DNA from: a virus
Reading direction: 5' to 3' (one strand)
Virus record (IMG/VR): IMGVR_UViG_3300048033_000553
Coordinates: 1 to 37,485 of that record
DNA length: 37,485 nt
Below are positions 16,351-24,822 of the stretch, in pieces. Under the pieces are notes generated by a model. That model was not told the DNA's origin, did no database searches, and saw only the letters and a program-made list of their open reading frames with translations. The number at the start of each line of letters is the position of its first letter. Position 1 is the first letter of the stretch. The position numbers were made by a program, and so were the translations under genes.

Positions 16351-16955
16351 TAGCCTGGTATCCCCATACGAAGTGGGCCTGAGACCCGTGATTTCTCATT
16401 GTCCTGGTTCAGCGCGTCGACTGCTGCCTTGTACAATGACGCCCAAACAGTAGTCCTCTGATCGTCCGCCAGGTAAGGCGCAGTGTGCAATAATGAGCCG
16501 TAAAGATAAATGTCTGGGTAATAAGTCAAAACCCAATTTGCAGTGTCTGTAGATGTCAGGGCCGGTATGCGCGCATAGTACTGCATAGAAATTTCATACG
16601 ACGTGTCTGGCACAGGGTAGAGCTCAATTTGGTCAGATGTCAGCCGATAATACTTTGGCTTCTGAGCGGTGGAGCTTTCCTCCCTCAGCTTTTGCAAGCC
16701 TTCAGCGGATATGGCTTGCAATCGCCCGCCCGCCGAAAGTTGTATCTGGATCATCTCAAGCCAGTCGAGCGGCAGGTTTTCGTACCGCTCGTCAGCTGTT
16801 GTAGATACGCGCTTCTCCTGACGCCAGTGGCGGACGTCTCGCGCAATTTGCGCCTCCGCCATTGTAATAAAATCCGGTATGACCGCCGTCAGGTCGTCGC
16901 GGTTTAGCCAGTTGGCTATGCTAGACTTTAGCTCGTCATACGTTGTTATCGCCAT
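16350..16955 (-). CDS. Head-tail adaptor protein (SU10 adaptor-like)
   Basis: 201 aa from the ATG at 16955, chosen because it overlaps the upstream stop (TAATG) and has AAGGT 8 bases before it; a longer frame to 17009 exists but overlaps the previous gene. The N-terminus (AITTYDELKSSIANWLNRDDL) followed by IPDFITMAEAQIARDVR is typical of the helical adaptor that binds the portal ring. The rest (YENLPLDWLEMIQIQL, YYRLTSDQIELYPVP, MQYYARIPAL) fits the same family in podoviruses with SU10-type heads. It sits in the expected place between capsid and fibre genes. Confidence 0.7.
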   Translation of the reverse strand: MAITTYDELKSSIANWLNRDDLTAVIPDFITMAEAQIARDVRHWRQEKRVSTTADERYENLPLDWLEMIQIQLSAGGRLQAISAEGLQKLREESSTAQKPKYYRLTSDQIELYPVPDTSYEISMQYYARIPALTSTDTANWVLTYYPDIYLYGSLLHTAPYLADDQRTTVWASLYKAAVDALNQDNEKSRVSGPLRMGIPG

Positions 16956-17254
16956 TACAGTGTACCTTCTCGCGTGCGAAACGCCTGATTTTCCGACTGG
17001 TTGAGCCACTTGCGCAGCGCCTTGGGATCGTCAGCGATCCCCTGCTTCTTCAGCTCATAATACACGGAAAGCGGGATGGAGGCCACCTTGGCGTGTTCTC
17101 CGAATTTTCCCGACACGTCGTTATACGAGCGCTTGTTTGCTTCGATGATCTTTGTGCTGTCCTGCACGGTCTCAATGACATATTCGCCATTGCTTTTGAC
17201 GTGCCAATATTTCGTAATCCCTGTCGCCTCGTCGCGGCTAAAAAGTCTTTTCAT
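16955..17254 (-). CDS. 99-aa protein after the capsid gene
   Basis: 99 aa with a GGAGGG ribosome site 5 bases before the ATG. Contains DEATGITKYWHVKSNGEYVIETVQDST, a likely beta region, then helices (IEANKRSYNDVSG, LSVYYELKKQG, DPKALRKWLNQSE). Small proteins of similar pattern follow the major capsid gene in other marine podoviruses. It could be a head-completion or capsid-associated protein; function is not established. Confidence 0.65.
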   Translation of the reverse strand: MKRLFSRDEATGITKYWHVKSNGEYVIETVQDSTKIIEANKRSYNDVSGKFGEHAKVASIPLSVYYELKKQGIADDPKALRKWLNQSENQAFRTREGTL

Positions 17255-17272
17255 CTTACCCTCCAGAGTAAT

Positions 17273-17292
17273 GGGGCGGCCGAAGCCGCCCC
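17273..17292 (-). terminator. GC hairpin with UUCG loop after major capsid gene
   Basis: Perfect 8-bp GC-only stem, GGGGCGGC with its complement, around the loop UUCG as read on the - strand. It lies 7 bases after the capsid stop and just upstream of the ribosome site of the 99-aa gene. No U-tract follows. It may act as a partial terminator or protect the 3' end of the abundant capsid message. Confidence 0.6.
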
Positions 17293-17299
17293 ACCATAT

Positions 17300-18256
17300 T
17301 TACGATACGTTCAAGTCAGCGATCAGGCCGTGGGCCTTTTCATTGGATACCTTGAGGCCGGTTTCGCAGATGAGCATTGATTTTTCTGCATCCCCGGTGC
17401 GGGCAAGATCCACTTTCTGGATCGGACGCAGAGTTGCGATTGACGCGTACTCGGTGTCGAGGCACCAGGCGTCCCGTTCCCGAGAAAACCTATTAGGAAC
17501 AACGGTTAAGGCGCCAAAATCTGACAGATAAACGTCAGCTGCACCGATGATGGTTGTTGGGCCATCAGATGGTGCTTGGTAGCGCTGAGCCGCAATACCT
17601 GCAAAGCCGGACACGACCGTTTTGTTGAACGGGCCAACCATCAGCATGGATGGGTTGCCGCCTGATGTGTACGCCTGCTGCATCACGTCTTTGAGCATGG
17701 CTTCTGTGAAGTCACGCTGCGTGCCGTCATTACGGGCGTCGGAGCCGTCTGCCGCAGTCGGGTTAGTACCGTCTCCAGCTTTGTTCACGTTGGTTGCAAC
17801 CCACGCACCCAAGCCAGCAGTTACGCGACCAGCGGAAGCTGAACCGGCGGAACGGGCTGTGTTGCCTGTGTAGATTGTTTCCAAGTCGCGCTTGATCTCC
17901 TTGCCGCGCTTGGCGAGCTGATATGCAACCTCATCGTTGCGGCCAGCCAAATCTTGGAAGCCGAGGTTGTCAGCAATAATCATGCTGCGGCGGCGGATTT
18001 GCGTGTAGTTTCCGACCCTTACGGTGGCAGTTGTTGCGTCAAACGATGCAACATCGTCTCCGTCTATAATTGGCGAGACGTCAACAGACGACAAATCATC
18101 CAATTGCCACTCAAAAAATGTGTTGGACACATTTTCGGAACCGACGTTAGATGAGAAGGGCGTCTCCTCCGGGGCTATGTTACTGATAACATTGGCCAAT
18201 TCTTCTCGGATACCCTTGGCGTCAAAAGACGTAAAGGTGTTTGCAATGATAGTCAT
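17300..18256 (-). CDS. Major capsid protein (SU10/DUF5309 type)
   Basis: 318 aa. The start (TFTSFDAKGIREELANVISNIAPEETPFSSNVG) is the conserved opening of the SU10-type major capsid family, followed by EWQLDDL and RRRSMIIADNLGFQDLAGR, then a long helix with EIKRDLETIY. The middle has MLMVGPFNKTVVSGFAG and the end RPIQKVDLARTGDAEKSMLICETGLKVSNEKAHG, the HK97-fold P-domain part. Its place after the scaffold gene and before a UUCG hairpin supports the call. Forms the icosahedral shell. Confidence 0.9.
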   Translation of the reverse strand: MTIIANTFTSFDAKGIREELANVISNIAPEETPFSSNVGSENVSNTFFEWQLDDLSSVDVSPIIDGDDVASFDATTATVRVGNYTQIRRRSMIIADNLGFQDLAGRNDEVAYQLAKRGKEIKRDLETIYTGNTARSAGSASAGRVTAGLGAWVATNVNKAGDGTNPTAADGSDARNDGTQRDFTEAMLKDVMQQAYTSGGNPSMLMVGPFNKTVVSGFAGIAAQRYQAPSDGPTTIIGAADVYLSDFGALTVVPNRFSRERDAWCLDTEYASIATLRPIQKVDLARTGDAEKSMLICETGLKVSNEKAHGLIADLNVS

Positions 18257-18267
18257 AGTTTATGCTC

Positions 18268-19284
18268 CTATAGCAAGGCTTTGATTGCGGCCGCGGCGTC
18301 GTTGACGCGACCAGTTTTTCGTGCGCGGTTCTGCGCTTCCTGTGCTGCTGAGGTGCGTTTAGGCTGTGACGCTCTGGAACCCGATTTCAATGTCTTGGCG
18401 CGCGACTTCTTAGGTTTAGCTTTAACCTCGTTGGCCCGCGTTTCTCCACGATCATATAACATCGCCTTCCTCGCTAATTTCACAAGCGTTGCATTTGACA
18501 TCCCGCTAACGTCTTGCTCGCTGAAACCTTCGCCGAGTAGGAAGTCCCGGATCTGGGTTGCTTCCGTGGCTGCGACTTTGCTGTCACGCCACTCGGGTAT
18601 GATGTCAGGCAAGATATGACGCTGCTGCTCCAAATACGATTGCTGCATCTGCTCTTGCTTCTGCGCTGCAATCTGCTGCATTCTTTGCTGCTCAGCTTGG
18701 ACGGCCTGAAGCTGCGCGGTGCGCGCCTCCTGTTCCTTCCGCCACTGGCGCTCTGCCTTCGCTGCCATCACGGGGTCTGTGTCATACAGAGTGTCCCAGT
18801 CCGGCTCCTGTTCCGCTGCCTGTTGGATGCGCTCCGCCATTGCCGGCAGTAGTTGCGCATATTCAGCACGCTCACGCTCAATCTCCTGATACTGCGCTTC
18901 CATAGCCTTTCGGTTTTCGGCGAGCTCCTGAGTTTTGCGTGTATAGTCCTTCTGCCGGAGGTGTCCGCTGCGCAGCTCCTCAATGGTTATCTCTTCGCCA
19001 TCGACCTCAATGGTCGTGGACAAATCAAGAGATCCATATTGGTCGCCGTCATCGTCGCCTTCGTCGTCCAGATCGCTTTCAGACCCCTCAACGGCAGAGT
19101 TATCAGCTTGCGCCTCATACCCGTCCTCTTGGCCATCCGGCATTTCGGCTTCGTCCACTTGCGCGGCTTCTGCCTCAAGCGCATCGTCCGTCGTCACGTT
19201 ATCCTCTTGGGGCGTGAGCATACTTCTGATTGCATTCTGAGCGCTGTACAGGTCAGTCCCTTGCGGGGTGCTGTTGTCTGACAT
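18268..19284 (-). CDS. Scaffolding protein
   Basis: 338 aa. The N-terminal 100 residues are strongly acidic (EGSESDLDDEGDDDGDQYG). A short ordered segment VDGEEITIEELRSGHLRQKDYTRKTQE (about 94-120) follows, then a long Glu/Gln-rich coiled coil (about 120-225) and a basic C-terminus (KAKPKKSRAKTLKSGSRAS) that would bind capsid subunits. This acidic/coil/basic layout and the position between portal and capsid are typical of podovirus scaffolds. It guides procapsid assembly and is expelled or degraded later. Confidence 0.85.
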   Translation of the reverse strand: MSDNSTPQGTDLYSAQNAIRSMLTPQEDNVTTDDALEAEAAQVDEAEMPDGQEDGYEAQADNSAVEGSESDLDDEGDDDGDQYGSLDLSTTIEVDGEEITIEELRSGHLRQKDYTRKTQELAENRKAMEAQYQEIERERAEYAQLLPAMAERIQQAAEQEPDWDTLYDTDPVMAAKAERQWRKEQEARTAQLQAVQAEQQRMQQIAAQKQEQMQQSYLEQQRHILPDIIPEWRDSKVAATEATQIRDFLLGEGFSEQDVSGMSNATLVKLARKAMLYDRGETRANEVKAKPKKSRAKTLKSGSRASQPKRTSAAQEAQNRARKTGRVNDAAAAIKALL

Positions 19285-19304
19285 CTCTTTCTTCCTCTAT
19301 TATG

Positions 19305-19550
19305 CTACTTTTTCATCTTCATTTCAATAGTAGCGTTATCAACCATGCTGCGCAGCGACTGGCGGACCATGTCAATTCCGCGCAACTTCATGTAAACAGC
19401 CTCGCGGCCGTCGGTGTCACTGGGGCCAGTCGCCTTAAACTGTGTCCAGCAATCCGCCTCGGCTTCCTCAAGAAACCGAAGCAAATCAGTGTCAGCGAGC
19501 AGGCGCTCCGCCTGCTTTCCGTCCGTGATGATCTGCTGCTTAGTCTTCAC
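19305..19550 (-). CDS. 81-aa hypothetical protein after portal
   Basis: Starts with GTG at 19550, overlapping the portal end by 11 bases. Almost fully helical and charged: KTKQQIITDGKQAERLLADTDLLRFLEEAEADCW and a C-terminal helix (YMKLRGIDMVRQSLRSMVDNA). Small proteins in this position are common in podoviruses of this type. A role in head assembly or as a portal partner is likely by position but not shown. Confidence 0.65.
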   Translation of the reverse strand: MKTKQQIITDGKQAERLLADTDLLRFLEEAEADCWTQFKATGPSDTDGREAVYMKLRGIDMVRQSLRSMVDNATIEMKMKK

Positions 19551-21663
19551 GCGTCGCCTCCGTGATTATGTCAGCTTGCGCCTTCATTACTTCGCGGTTG
19601 ATCGCCATGTCAGCGCGGATCTGGGCAACGTCAAGCTGCGTGCCGTATTTCGCCTTCAGCTCCTCCGCCTTGACGCGGATGTCGGCCTCGAGCTCGTCGC
19701 GCTTGCGGTCGTCTTCCATCATCATCTGCTCGCGCTTCAGCTGAAGGTCTGCCGCCTTCTTCTGCATGTCCGCCTGTATCTGTTGGATCTGCACTTGGAT
19801 CAGCTGCTCGTTGATGTCTGGCTTGTTGTCTGGCGGCGGCGGCTGGAACTTCGCAGGATCGCTCCAGAATTGCGACGTGTCCTTGAAACCGGCCAGCGAC
19901 GTCATCTCCTTGAGCGTGTTGCTCAGCTTGGCGATGTCAGTCAGCGGATTATTCGGGCCCATCGTCGACATGGCTTCCTTCTGCATCTCGCCGATCTGGC
20001 GCAACATCATCATCCGCTCAGTGTCAGTCCCGCGGCCCAAAGCCACATTAATCGAGACATCCATGTTCGAGCTCCAAACTCTAGGATCGATTTCGACGAA
20101 ATCGTTATTCAGGCGGATCATGCGCGCCTTGTCCTGGTGTGTGGTGATGTTGTGCAGGACAAGCTCGTACAGGCGCTTAATGCCTGTCTCAGCGAATACC
20201 CTCGCAATCATCTCGATGTGCTGCTGTGCGGCGCTCACAGTGGCTGCCACGGCCGTTGCGGTGCTAGACTGTAGGGCGCCGGCGTCTAAGCCCATAGATG
20301 CCTTGGAGATGCCTGTGCGGGCCTCCTTGACCTCGTCCATGTATTGCAGGACCGGAAACGCCTGCTGGCCCACAAACGGCACGGTGAGCTGTTGGACCGA
20401 ACCAGGGGCGCGTTGGCGGACGATTGAACCCATCTCTGTATTCATGGCATCGTCCATGTTCACCATGCCTTCGACAACAGCAATTCTCGGGTGAATACTG
20501 AGACTTAGGCTGTCCAGTGAGTTGCGCATGACGGATGACTTGATGCGCTGGATGTCGGCGACGGCATCAAAAATGCTCATGCCGAAGAAGTCATGCGGCT
20601 CTGGGTCTGGGCATAGTGTGGCGAAGGGCGCCATGGCGCACGGCTCGTTGTTCAGTATGACGTTTCCGTCGCCGCCGGTGCAGATCTTGCGCAGCTCGGC
20701 GATGCCGTCACCGTCGTAGTCCACGCGGATGTAGTTTTCGACGTATAGCACCTTCCGCATCGCCGGGTCGCTGCGAGAATTCATCTCGTTGGTCAGGGCC
20801 GGGTTTCGCGTGTTGCGCTCGACGTTAGTGTCCATGTCGTCGTGCTCGGACGAGAGGTTGTAGACCTCGTCGTAATCGTAGCCCATAGCTACAAGCTCTG
20901 ACACGGTCACGATGCGGCGGTGCGCGACATATTCGGCTTCCTCGACGGATTTAGCCTCGCGGGAGATCAGGAACTCCTCCGGCGGCAGAGCCTCCACCTT
21001 CACGCGTCCGTCTGGCCGGGTGTAGGTGACGCGCAGGTCGTGTGACATGGGCGGCATGATGATCTGGCCAGTCGCAGGGTCGATCTGCGGCTCGCCGACC
21101 GGCGTACTCACGGTAATGTCAACCTCGGCGGCTGGGTCAGCCATAAGGGCAGCCAGCGCAGTGTCATCGACGCCGGTGTATTCGATTGTGTCAAACTCGG
21201 TCTTGTCTTCCCAGTAGCATTTGAGAATGCCGACCTTGCGCACCAGGGCGTCCATAAACGCGCTGTGCATCTCCATGAAGCCGCGGTTGTCGCGGTTGAT
21301 AATGAAGTTGGCGTACTCGGTGGCCTGCTTTGCCGCCGGCACGTCCTCCGCGTTTTGCGGGACGTATTCGACGGTGCGGTCGGATCCGTTAAAGATGCGC
21401 ATCAGAGACGGAATGATCGCCTGTACGGTATCCCGTACGTCCATGCTAACAACTTGGCTGCGGCCCTCTTCCTCGTCGCCAAACGGCTCGCCCCGATAGT
21501 ATTGCGTCGCCGTGGCGCGGATCGGGGAGATCCAGTTGTCGATGAAGTCTATGGCGTCGTCGATCTCGTTGCCGACAATGCCTTGCAGCTCCTGGTCGTC
21601 CATGACGTCCGGGTTCAGTTCAGCCTCGAGCTCGGAGGCCATTTCGTTTATCTCATAGTCCAT
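19540..21663 (-). CDS. Portal protein (SU10/P22-like)
   Basis: 707 aa. Features of the SU10/P22 portal group are present: an N-terminal helix with DEIDDAIDFIDNWISPIRATATQYYRG, then SQVVSMDVRDTVQAIIPSLMRIF and VRKVGILKCYWED. A central region has EEFLISREAKSVEEAEYVAHR, and DFFGMSIFDAVADIQRIKSSV leads to the stem/wing. A long charged coiled coil (about 610-700) at the C-terminus resembles the P22 barrel. It forms the dodecameric DNA gateway at one capsid vertex and binds TerL and the adaptor. Length fits (P22 portal about 725). Confidence 0.88.
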   Translation of the reverse strand: MDYEINEMASELEAELNPDVMDDQELQGIVGNEIDDAIDFIDNWISPIRATATQYYRGEPFGDEEEGRSQVVSMDVRDTVQAIIPSLMRIFNGSDRTVEYVPQNAEDVPAAKQATEYANFIINRDNRGFMEMHSAFMDALVRKVGILKCYWEDKTEFDTIEYTGVDDTALAALMADPAAEVDITVSTPVGEPQIDPATGQIIMPPMSHDLRVTYTRPDGRVKVEALPPEEFLISREAKSVEEAEYVAHRRIVTVSELVAMGYDYDEVYNLSSEHDDMDTNVERNTRNPALTNEMNSRSDPAMRKVLYVENYIRVDYDGDGIAELRKICTGGDGNVILNNEPCAMAPFATLCPDPEPHDFFGMSIFDAVADIQRIKSSVMRNSLDSLSLSIHPRIAVVEGMVNMDDAMNTEMGSIVRQRAPGSVQQLTVPFVGQQAFPVLQYMDEVKEARTGISKASMGLDAGALQSSTATAVAATVSAAQQHIEMIARVFAETGIKRLYELVLHNITTHQDKARMIRLNNDFVEIDPRVWSSNMDVSINVALGRGTDTERMMMLRQIGEMQKEAMSTMGPNNPLTDIAKLSNTLKEMTSLAGFKDTSQFWSDPAKFQPPPPDNKPDINEQLIQVQIQQIQADMQKKAADLQLKREQMMMEDDRKRDELEADIRVKAEELKAKYGTQLDVAQIRADMAINREVMKAQADIITEATRED

Positions 21664-21686
21664 CTTGTGGCCCTTCTTGCGCTTTG

Positions 21687-21714
21687 CCTAACACTGTGTT
21701 AACTGTTCACAGTT
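21687..21714. promoter_or_regulatory. Divergent gap with TGTTAAC element and AACTG palindrome
   Basis: The 70-base gap between portal (-) and the 52-aa gene (+) holds CTAACAC, then TGTTAAC (21697-21703), which runs into AACTG TTCA CAGTT (21701-21714), an inverted repeat. Read on +, TGTTAACTG could be an extended -10 giving a leader of about 20 bases. On -, AGTTAACAC could serve the portal gene. Promoter activity is inferred. Confidence 0.45.
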
Positions 21715-21733
21715 CAATTGGGAGGATACCACC

Positions 21734-21892
21734 ATGACTGATGATAACATAGATGAAGATTTAGATCTTACAGATCCGCTTAGAGCTGGCATATACTCAC
21801 TGGCGTTTATGCTTTTGGATCGCGAGGGCGATCTGCCGAAAGGTGTGGCAGAGATCATTGAGGATATAATCGTACAAGAGCGCAATTTTTAG
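21734..21892 (+). CDS. 52-aa acidic protein encoded against the virion operon
   Basis: ATG at 21734 with a strong GGGAGGA ribosome site 7 bases upstream; ends TAG at 21892, overlapping the convergent stop of the 589-aa gene by 4 bases. Starts MTDDNIDEDLDLTDPLRAG and continues with a helix (YSLAFMLLDREGD, VAEIIEDIIVQE). Acidic, soluble and small, so it could be a regulator, a DNA mimic or a host-protein inhibitor; nothing more can be said from sequence. It fills exactly the gap between two - strand virion genes, which supports it being a real single-gene insertion. Confidence 0.7.
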   Translation: MTDDNIDEDLDLTDPLRAGIYSLAFMLLDREGDLPKGVAEIIEDIIVQERNF

Positions 21893-23658
21893 AGCCCCCT
21901 CAAATACGCTTCTAGAAGGCCCATCTCATAGCGAGTTGCGTCTTCTAGTCCGCCGCGCTGGAAGCGATCAATGTAGGTTGACGCTTCGTCAACGTACTGT
22001 TGGTCCCCCGTCTGCATTGTTTTCGGGTTCATGGTGAACACGCGCTGATCCGACGGAAGAGTATAAGACCTGCCCGAGAACGGCATATTTTGCCCCGGAT
22101 AAAATGTGCCTTTCTCAAGGGCGGCTGCCGCCAGTCTTGGCAAGGCTGTGTCGCGGGCTGAGATAGTCCACGGGACGTCAACGCCAAACGTCTGAGATCC
22201 CGTTCCCTGCACCTTACCTAGACCTGTATCATATGACGCATGATCCGCCGAGAGCAAACCGCGCTTAATATCGGGTGTTGCAAACCTATAGCCAGCGCTG
22301 AAACTTGGTGACTGGACTAGATCTGGGTTTGTCGCGGCAAAGCGCATCTCCCCGACATCAGGCAACCCTGGCAGCTTCTTCATGTCGGACTTATCCATAC
22401 GCTGAAGAAAAGGCTTCCTGACTTGTTCTGGAGACTGAGTATCAAACCAATCTCTAAACTCGGGGCTGTCCACGCTCGGAATGTCTGATGTTGTTACGCG
22501 CGTTAAAGGCTTCAAACCGTCCTTAACGCGCTGCTTGTTCTGCTTATTTAGCGCCTTCTGCCTAAAGTCTCCAACAATTGACTTGAGCTCTTGGTTTACG
22601 GTCTTGACCACTTTTCGAGGCATTTGAGATGAGAAGAGCATTTCTGAGTATAGCTGGCCCTGATGCTTTGCAAAGTCTCCAGACCTTTCACCCATTGGCG
22701 AGAAGCCCACACGAATGTCACGCTCCGCGTTTTCCGGGCTTGAGAACACGTTTTGTTTTGGCTTCATTACGCCAGAGTGCGATGCCCACACCTGATCCGT
22801 ATCCATGTATTCCGCTCCAGCCTCGAGCCGGACAGGACGTTGCAGTTGAAGCTGGCCAACTCTGGTCACCTCTCGGCCGCCTGCCGTGCGATCTCCAGCA
22901 AGGAAATACATATCGGTGCCTTGCATGTCGGACGGCGTAATCAATGTCGGCGGCGTGTAGCCAGCGTCCACCGATCTGGTCTCAGCTTCCCACTCATATG
23001 GCGCCGTTTTCTGCTTCACATTTTGCGAAAACGGCGTGAATAGCGCGGCGTCTCTTGCACTACCGCCTCCAGAGCGCGGAGGGTCGAAGTAATCCGAACC
23101 ACGCATAATTTGCGTATTTTTCGCAGCGCTCAGGTTTTCACCCTCGCCGCCACGCTGGAACGCCTCGATGAGGCCGCGCGGATCTCCCTGCGCAATTGAC
23201 CGTCCGGCGTATGTCGCGTCTGCCGCGAGGCCCGAGATGTCAACTTCGCCAGCAGCTTTTGCGCCTACTTTCAACGCCTTAGTGCCCGGTATCGCCATCG
23301 CAGCGGTTGACGCTAGGTCAGCGTACCGCGCGTCGTTGGCCATCTTGAGCTGCTCGGGCGTCGCGGTGGAGAGCGTCACGCCCTCCGGCAGGTAGTCCAC
23401 CGCCGTATTCGTCAGCGCGCGCTGCACGGTGCCGGCGGTGTCGCTGACGACGCCCCGCACGGTGCCGACTGGGTCGGTGGCCATAGACTGAATACCGCCG
23501 ATCATGCTCTCGCCGATTGCCTTGTTGACTGCCAGCGGATCCTCTTGGACTGCGCGCAGGATGCCGGCGCCGCCCTCGCCTGTCACTCGAGCCATGCCCA
23601 ATAGGTCTCTGAGTGGGCCGCGCAGACCCGGTGGGATGTATTGCTCGTAACCTGCCAT
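21889..23658 (-). CDS. 589-aa virion-associated protein, unknown
   Basis: Starts MAGYEQYIPPGLRGPL. Residues 20-125 are helical with amphipathic, Gly/Val-rich segments (AIGESMIGGIQSMATDP, GTVRGVVSDTAGTVQRAL, AMAIPGTKALKVGAKAAG) similar to membrane-active ejection proteins. The rest is soluble with MYFLAGDRTAGGREVTRVG, DIRVGFSPMGERSGDF and PGQNMPFSGRSYTLPS. FQRGG occurs twice. It shares a one-base overlap with the transglycosylase gene and precedes portal, so a virion or ejection role is likely. The C-terminal part could hide an enzyme domain that I do not recognise. Confidence 0.6.
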   Translation of the reverse strand: MAGYEQYIPPGLRGPLRDLLGMARVTGEGGAGILRAVQEDPLAVNKAIGESMIGGIQSMATDPVGTVRGVVSDTAGTVQRALTNTAVDYLPEGVTLSTATPEQLKMANDARYADLASTAAMAIPGTKALKVGAKAAGEVDISGLAADATYAGRSIAQGDPRGLIEAFQRGGEGENLSAAKNTQIMRGSDYFDPPRSGGGSARDAALFTPFSQNVKQKTAPYEWEAETRSVDAGYTPPTLITPSDMQGTDMYFLAGDRTAGGREVTRVGQLQLQRPVRLEAGAEYMDTDQVWASHSGVMKPKQNVFSSPENAERDIRVGFSPMGERSGDFAKHQGQLYSEMLFSSQMPRKVVKTVNQELKSIVGDFRQKALNKQNKQRVKDGLKPLTRVTTSDIPSVDSPEFRDWFDTQSPEQVRKPFLQRMDKSDMKKLPGLPDVGEMRFAATNPDLVQSPSFSAGYRFATPDIKRGLLSADHASYDTGLGKVQGTGSQTFGVDVPWTISARDTALPRLAAAALEKGTFYPGQNMPFSGRSYTLPSDQRVFTMNPKTMQTGDQQYVDEASTYIDRFQRGGLEDATRYEMGLLEAYLRGL

Positions 23659-24200
23659 TAGCCGAGTAGACCTTTCGGGCGAGCCACTGGCCGCGGTGAC
23701 GTCTCAGGCGGCAGCAGACCCTGCGGGCGCATACGCGGACGGGGCGGCGTCTCGTTGTACAGGCTCTGGCCGGAAAACTTCCTGCCGTAATCCGAAATAA
23801 ACGTGCCGAACTTGTCCTTCTTGTCCAACTCTCCGCCGCTCTCGAGAAAGTCGCGCATCCCCTTACGGCCGCCGAGGTGGGCCATGCCAACGACTGCCGA
23901 CATATCCACCGGCACGCCCTTGATCTCTTGGCCGAAGAAGCGGTCCAGGCCATTCTCCATGGCGTAGTCCACGACGTCCTGCTCGTGCCAATTCATAACG
24001 CGCTCTTGTAGCTCTGGGCTGGCAAGGAAGTCTTCGCGGGTGAATTTCTCTCCCGTGTCATCCATAAAGTCTTCCAGGCGTGCGTCTCCGAACTGGTAGG
24101 CGCCTGCAACCATGTCACCGCCGCCGGCGTCGGTCAGGATGCCATAGTTTCCGCTGCTCTCGCTCTGCGCCATTAAGTTTCTAAAGTCACTGCCCGGCAT
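23658..24200 (-). CDS. Virion-associated lytic transglycosylase-like protein
   Basis: 180 aa from the ATG at 24200; a GTG at 24227 adds nine residues, and neither start has a strong ribosome site (GGGGG upstream of 24200). The N-terminus reads RNLMAQSESSGNYGIL (candidate catalytic Glu in SESSGNYG), then GDMVAGAYQFGDARLEDF, an arrangement seen in lysozyme-fold transglycosylases. VVGMAHLGGRKGMRDFL and FISDYGRKF complete the fold. The tail (PRPRMRPQGLLPP, SPRPVARPKGLLG) is Pro/Arg-rich, likely a tether. First gene of the virion operon; it would open peptidoglycan during DNA entry. Confidence 0.7.
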   Translation of the reverse strand: MPGSDFRNLMAQSESSGNYGILTDAGGGDMVAGAYQFGDARLEDFMDDTGEKFTREDFLASPELQERVMNWHEQDVVDYAMENGLDRFFGQEIKGVPVDMSAVVGMAHLGGRKGMRDFLESGGELDKKDKFGTFISDYGRKFSGQSLYNETPPRPRMRPQGLLPPETSPRPVARPKGLLG

Positions 24201-24255
24201 GTGATGCCCCCGATGTTGTTTGCGCACATGCGCTTATTTAAGCCCTCTTCCCGCA

Positions 24256-24284
24256 ATAATACACCAAACCCGCCTTCAGTGTAA
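24256..24284 (-). promoter_or_regulatory. Candidate promoter of the virion operon
   Basis: On the - strand TTACAC (24284-24279) and TATTAT (24261-24256) are 17 bases apart, with TG next to the -10. The -10 matches the sigma-70 consensus at 5 of 6; the -35 is poor. Transcription would begin near 24249, about 50 bases before the transglycosylase start. Sequence match only. Confidence 0.4.
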
Positions 24285-24431
24285 CCCCGCGCACCTGGGG
24301 GAAGAACCAAGCGCACGGGGGAGCCGTAAAGCTCAACGGCTGGGTGGGAGGGTAGCCGCTAACAGGCGCAGGATAACAAAAAAGTTTGCCGGAAGCCAGT
24401 TTTTTGCATTTTAGGGGTTGTAGTCTGTAGA
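24285..24431. other. Non-coding part of divergent gap with small hairpin
   Basis: No convincing gene. A purine-rich stretch includes a perfect 6-bp inverted repeat AGCCGT (24322-24327) and ACGGCT (24336-24341) around AAAGCTCA. Further on is an A/T-rich segment with a run of T at 24400-24405. It could hold promoter or packaging signals. Together with the flanking sites it separates the virion operon from the + strand methyltransferase island. Confidence 0.4.
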
Positions 24432-24449
24432 TGTTAACATTAGGTTAAC
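24432..24449 (+). promoter_or_regulatory. TGTTAAC-type element upstream of methyltransferase island
   Basis: TGTTAACATTAGGTTAAC, with two TTAAC half-sites 11 bases apart; 16 of 18 bases equal the site at 3713-3730. GTTAACATTAG is also found on the - strand at 28684. As an extended -10 (TGtTAACAT) it would start transcription about 50 bases before the ATG at 24499. Operator function is equally possible. Confidence 0.55.
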
Positions 24450-24498
24450 TGATATAGCCGAGGCAATCCCGCCAACGCACGCCGATATGGAGGTTCCT

Positions 24499-24759
24499 AT
24501 GGCACATTCTCTTTCTTTCCTGCTTTCATCCGAGGCCGCTCAAGGTCGCATGGTCGATCGCAAGCCAGCGTTTGTTGTCCATGTTGAAACATCCAGCGAC
24601 ATGAATGTTGCTGATCGTTTCGTTGAGCTTGATGCTGACGACCTCGGTCACGCTGGCGACCTTGCCGACGCATGGGTCAAGTCAATGGGTAACGCCTCCG
24701 CCGCGATCCGCCGCGTGATGCACAATGGCGAGCTGCACAAGCCGTGCGCCATCATCTAA
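24499..24759 (+). CDS. 86-aa hypothetical protein
   Basis: Start ATG at 24499 is chosen because GGAGG lies 5 bases upstream; the earlier ATG at 24487 has no ribosome site. Sequence: AHSLSFLLSSEAAQGRM, then KPAFVVHVETSSDMN, DRFVELDADDLGHAG, LADAWVKSMGNASAAIRRV. A mixed alpha/beta small soluble protein. First gene of the + strand island and the only one followed by a strong hairpin, so it may be transcribed at a higher level than the rest. No family recognised. Confidence 0.7.
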   Translation: MAHSLSFLLSSEAAQGRMVDRKPAFVVHVETSSDMNVADRFVELDADDLGHAGDLADAWVKSMGNASAAIRRVMHNGELHKPCAII

Positions 24760-24765
24760 TTAACA

Positions 24766-24785
24766 CGGGGAGCTCCGGCTCCCCG
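24766..24785 (+). terminator. GC hairpin with UCCG loop
   Basis: Perfect 8-bp stem, CGGGGAGC and its complement, around UCCG, 6 bases after the 86-aa gene. It is followed by CAAACTTGAAAAAAA and not by a T-tract. Probably a weak terminator or an mRNA 3' stabiliser that sets relative expression in the island. Confidence 0.55.
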
Positions 24786-24822
24786 CAAACTTGAAAAAAA
24801 TCCGGCTACGAAAGGGAGTGAA

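Noticed and set aside
19414-20274. 286-aa + strand frame opposite portal
   Set aside because: Antisense shadow; the portal frame has clear family features, and this one has none and starts inside the 81-aa gene.
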